A DNA stretch of 64,000 nucleotides from the NCBI RefSeq assembly GCF_006965545.2, contig NZ_CP041372.2, positions 3,658,001 to 3,722,000 on the forward strand, read 5' to 3'. The notes beneath the pieces were generated by a model. It made no database searches and was not told where the DNA came from. It saw only the letters and a list, made by a program, of their open reading frames with translations. Of this stretch, positions 63,585 to 64,000 are shown piece by piece. The translations under genes were made by a program, and so were the position numbers. Within the stretch, counting starts at the first letter, position 1. The number at the start of each line of letters is the position of its first letter. Origin of the DNA: Paenalkalicoccus suaedae. GTDB lineage: Bacteria; Bacillota; Bacilli; Bacillales; Salisediminibacteriaceae.

Positions 63585-64000
63585 ATGGAAGAAACAACGT
63601 TGCCAGCTCAACAAGAGCAGCAAAAGCGGGTAAACCCGCAAATCGAAAACTTGAAGATGGTTTGGCGCAAGCTAAAAAAGAACAAGCTAGCGATGGCCGG
63701 CGGTTTTTTAATTATCTTCTTCGTTTTAACATCCTTTATCGGACCACTACTCACAAATGATGAGCTCTTAAATCCGAACGTATCGGATCGCTTACAGGCC
63801 CCATCTGGAGAATATTGGTTTGGTACTGACCACCATGGTCGTGATATCTTTACTAGAATCATTCACGGAATGTCAATTACTCTCTATATCGGATTCTTCT
63901 CTGTTGTTATAGGGTTAATTGTCGGAGTATTCTTAGGATTAGTTTCTGGATACTACGGTCGTTTAACGGATACGATCATTATGCGTTTTATGGACGTATT
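63585..64000 (+). CDS. Peptide ABC transporter permease, DppC/OppC type (partial)
   Basis: Truncated by the window edge after 138 codons, with no stop. ATG at 63585 follows GGTTAGGAG. A cytoplasmic N-terminus (MEETTLPAQQEQQKR), the conserved WRKLKKNKLAMAGGFL before TM1, and WFGTDHHGRDIFTRIIHG, the DppC/OppC signature, identify it. The second TM helix (IGFFSVVIGLIVGVFLG) is visible. It should be the inner-membrane channel partner of the binding protein encoded divergently at 61.5-63.2 kb; the ATPase and second permease genes would lie further downstream. Confidence 0.93.
   Translation, partial: MEETTLPAQQEQQKRVNPQIENLKMVWRKLKKNKLAMAGGFLIIFFVLTSFIGPLLTNDELLNPNVSDRLQAPSGEYWFGTDHHGRDIFTRIIHGMSITLYIGFFSVVIGLIVGVFLGLVSGYYGRLTDTIIMRFMDV

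Overview
The window reads as chromosome from a low-to-mid GC Firmicute of the family Bacillaceae, most likely an alkaliphilic or halotolerant Bacillus relative. The evidence is the Bacillus-type gene content (CheY, BshB2/YojF of bacillithiol synthesis, YhfW, coaA, LtaS-like enzyme, PilZ and GGDEF proteins), strong AGGAGG ribosome sites, sigma-A and sigma-B style promoters, classic stem-loop/T-run terminators, and a secreted alpha-amylase that, from memory, closely resembles the alkaline enzyme of Bacillus sp. KSM-K38. I see no rRNA, tRNA, phage, IS element, CRISPR array or obvious pseudogene.

Layout. 0-5.5 kb: orphan cheY, a sucrose-6-phosphate hydrolase/fructokinase pair and a dCache chemoreceptor. 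5.7-7.7 kb: ATP-grasp ligase, yojF and bshB2 in one operon. 7.8-13 kb: a small membrane protein, a class F-like sortase next to a probable wall-anchored substrate, and an LtaS-family enzyme. 13.3-20.5 kb: M29 aminopeptidase, second methionine aminopeptidase, AGCS symporter, YjiH-type membrane protein, RidA and pantothenate kinase. 20.7-28 kb: transglutaminase / alpha-E / circularly permuted ATP-grasp operon, Rieske oxidoreductase, M20 hydrolase, PilZ protein and DJ-1 protein. 28-34 kb: secreted amylase, a glutaminyl-tRNA synthetase operon with a leader-peptide attenuator, and queF. 34-41 kb: large DUF2157-like membrane protein, YidC2 unit, SDR, DUF429 and an Fe-S photolyase. 42-49.4 kb: a five-gene signalling/glycosyltransferase operon. 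49.7-53 kb: hom-thrC-thrB. 53-57 kb: nitroreductase (Fur box), FAD oxidoreductase, HAD phosphatase, metA. 57-64 kb: intracellular amylase, aspartokinase, a peptide-ABC binding protein and the start of its divergent permease.

How genes work together. hom, thrC, thrB, metA and the aspartokinase form the aspartate-family branch. The two amylases split starch degradation between outside and inside the cell. The 42-49 kb operon joins Hpt/REC phosphorelay parts and a diguanylate cyclase to a processive glycosyltransferase, so it probably controls an exopolysaccharide; the PilZ protein at 27 kb is a candidate c-di-GMP effector.

Two things stand out beyond the genes. (1) Upstream of rlmI-like/glnS there is a complete ribosome-mediated attenuator: promoter, a 14-codon leader ORF ending in four consecutive Gln codons, an RNA that can form a terminator or an alternative antiterminator, then the operon. 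(2) About ten intergenic regions carry arrays of short degenerate motifs spaced by 19-21 bp, with occasional 30-31 bp steps (two or three helical turns). The core motif differs between loci, and every array lies downstream of at least one gene's 3' end, never between divergent promoters. Two diverged copies of a large palindromic element at 41.9 and 59.8 kb are a further interspersed feature.
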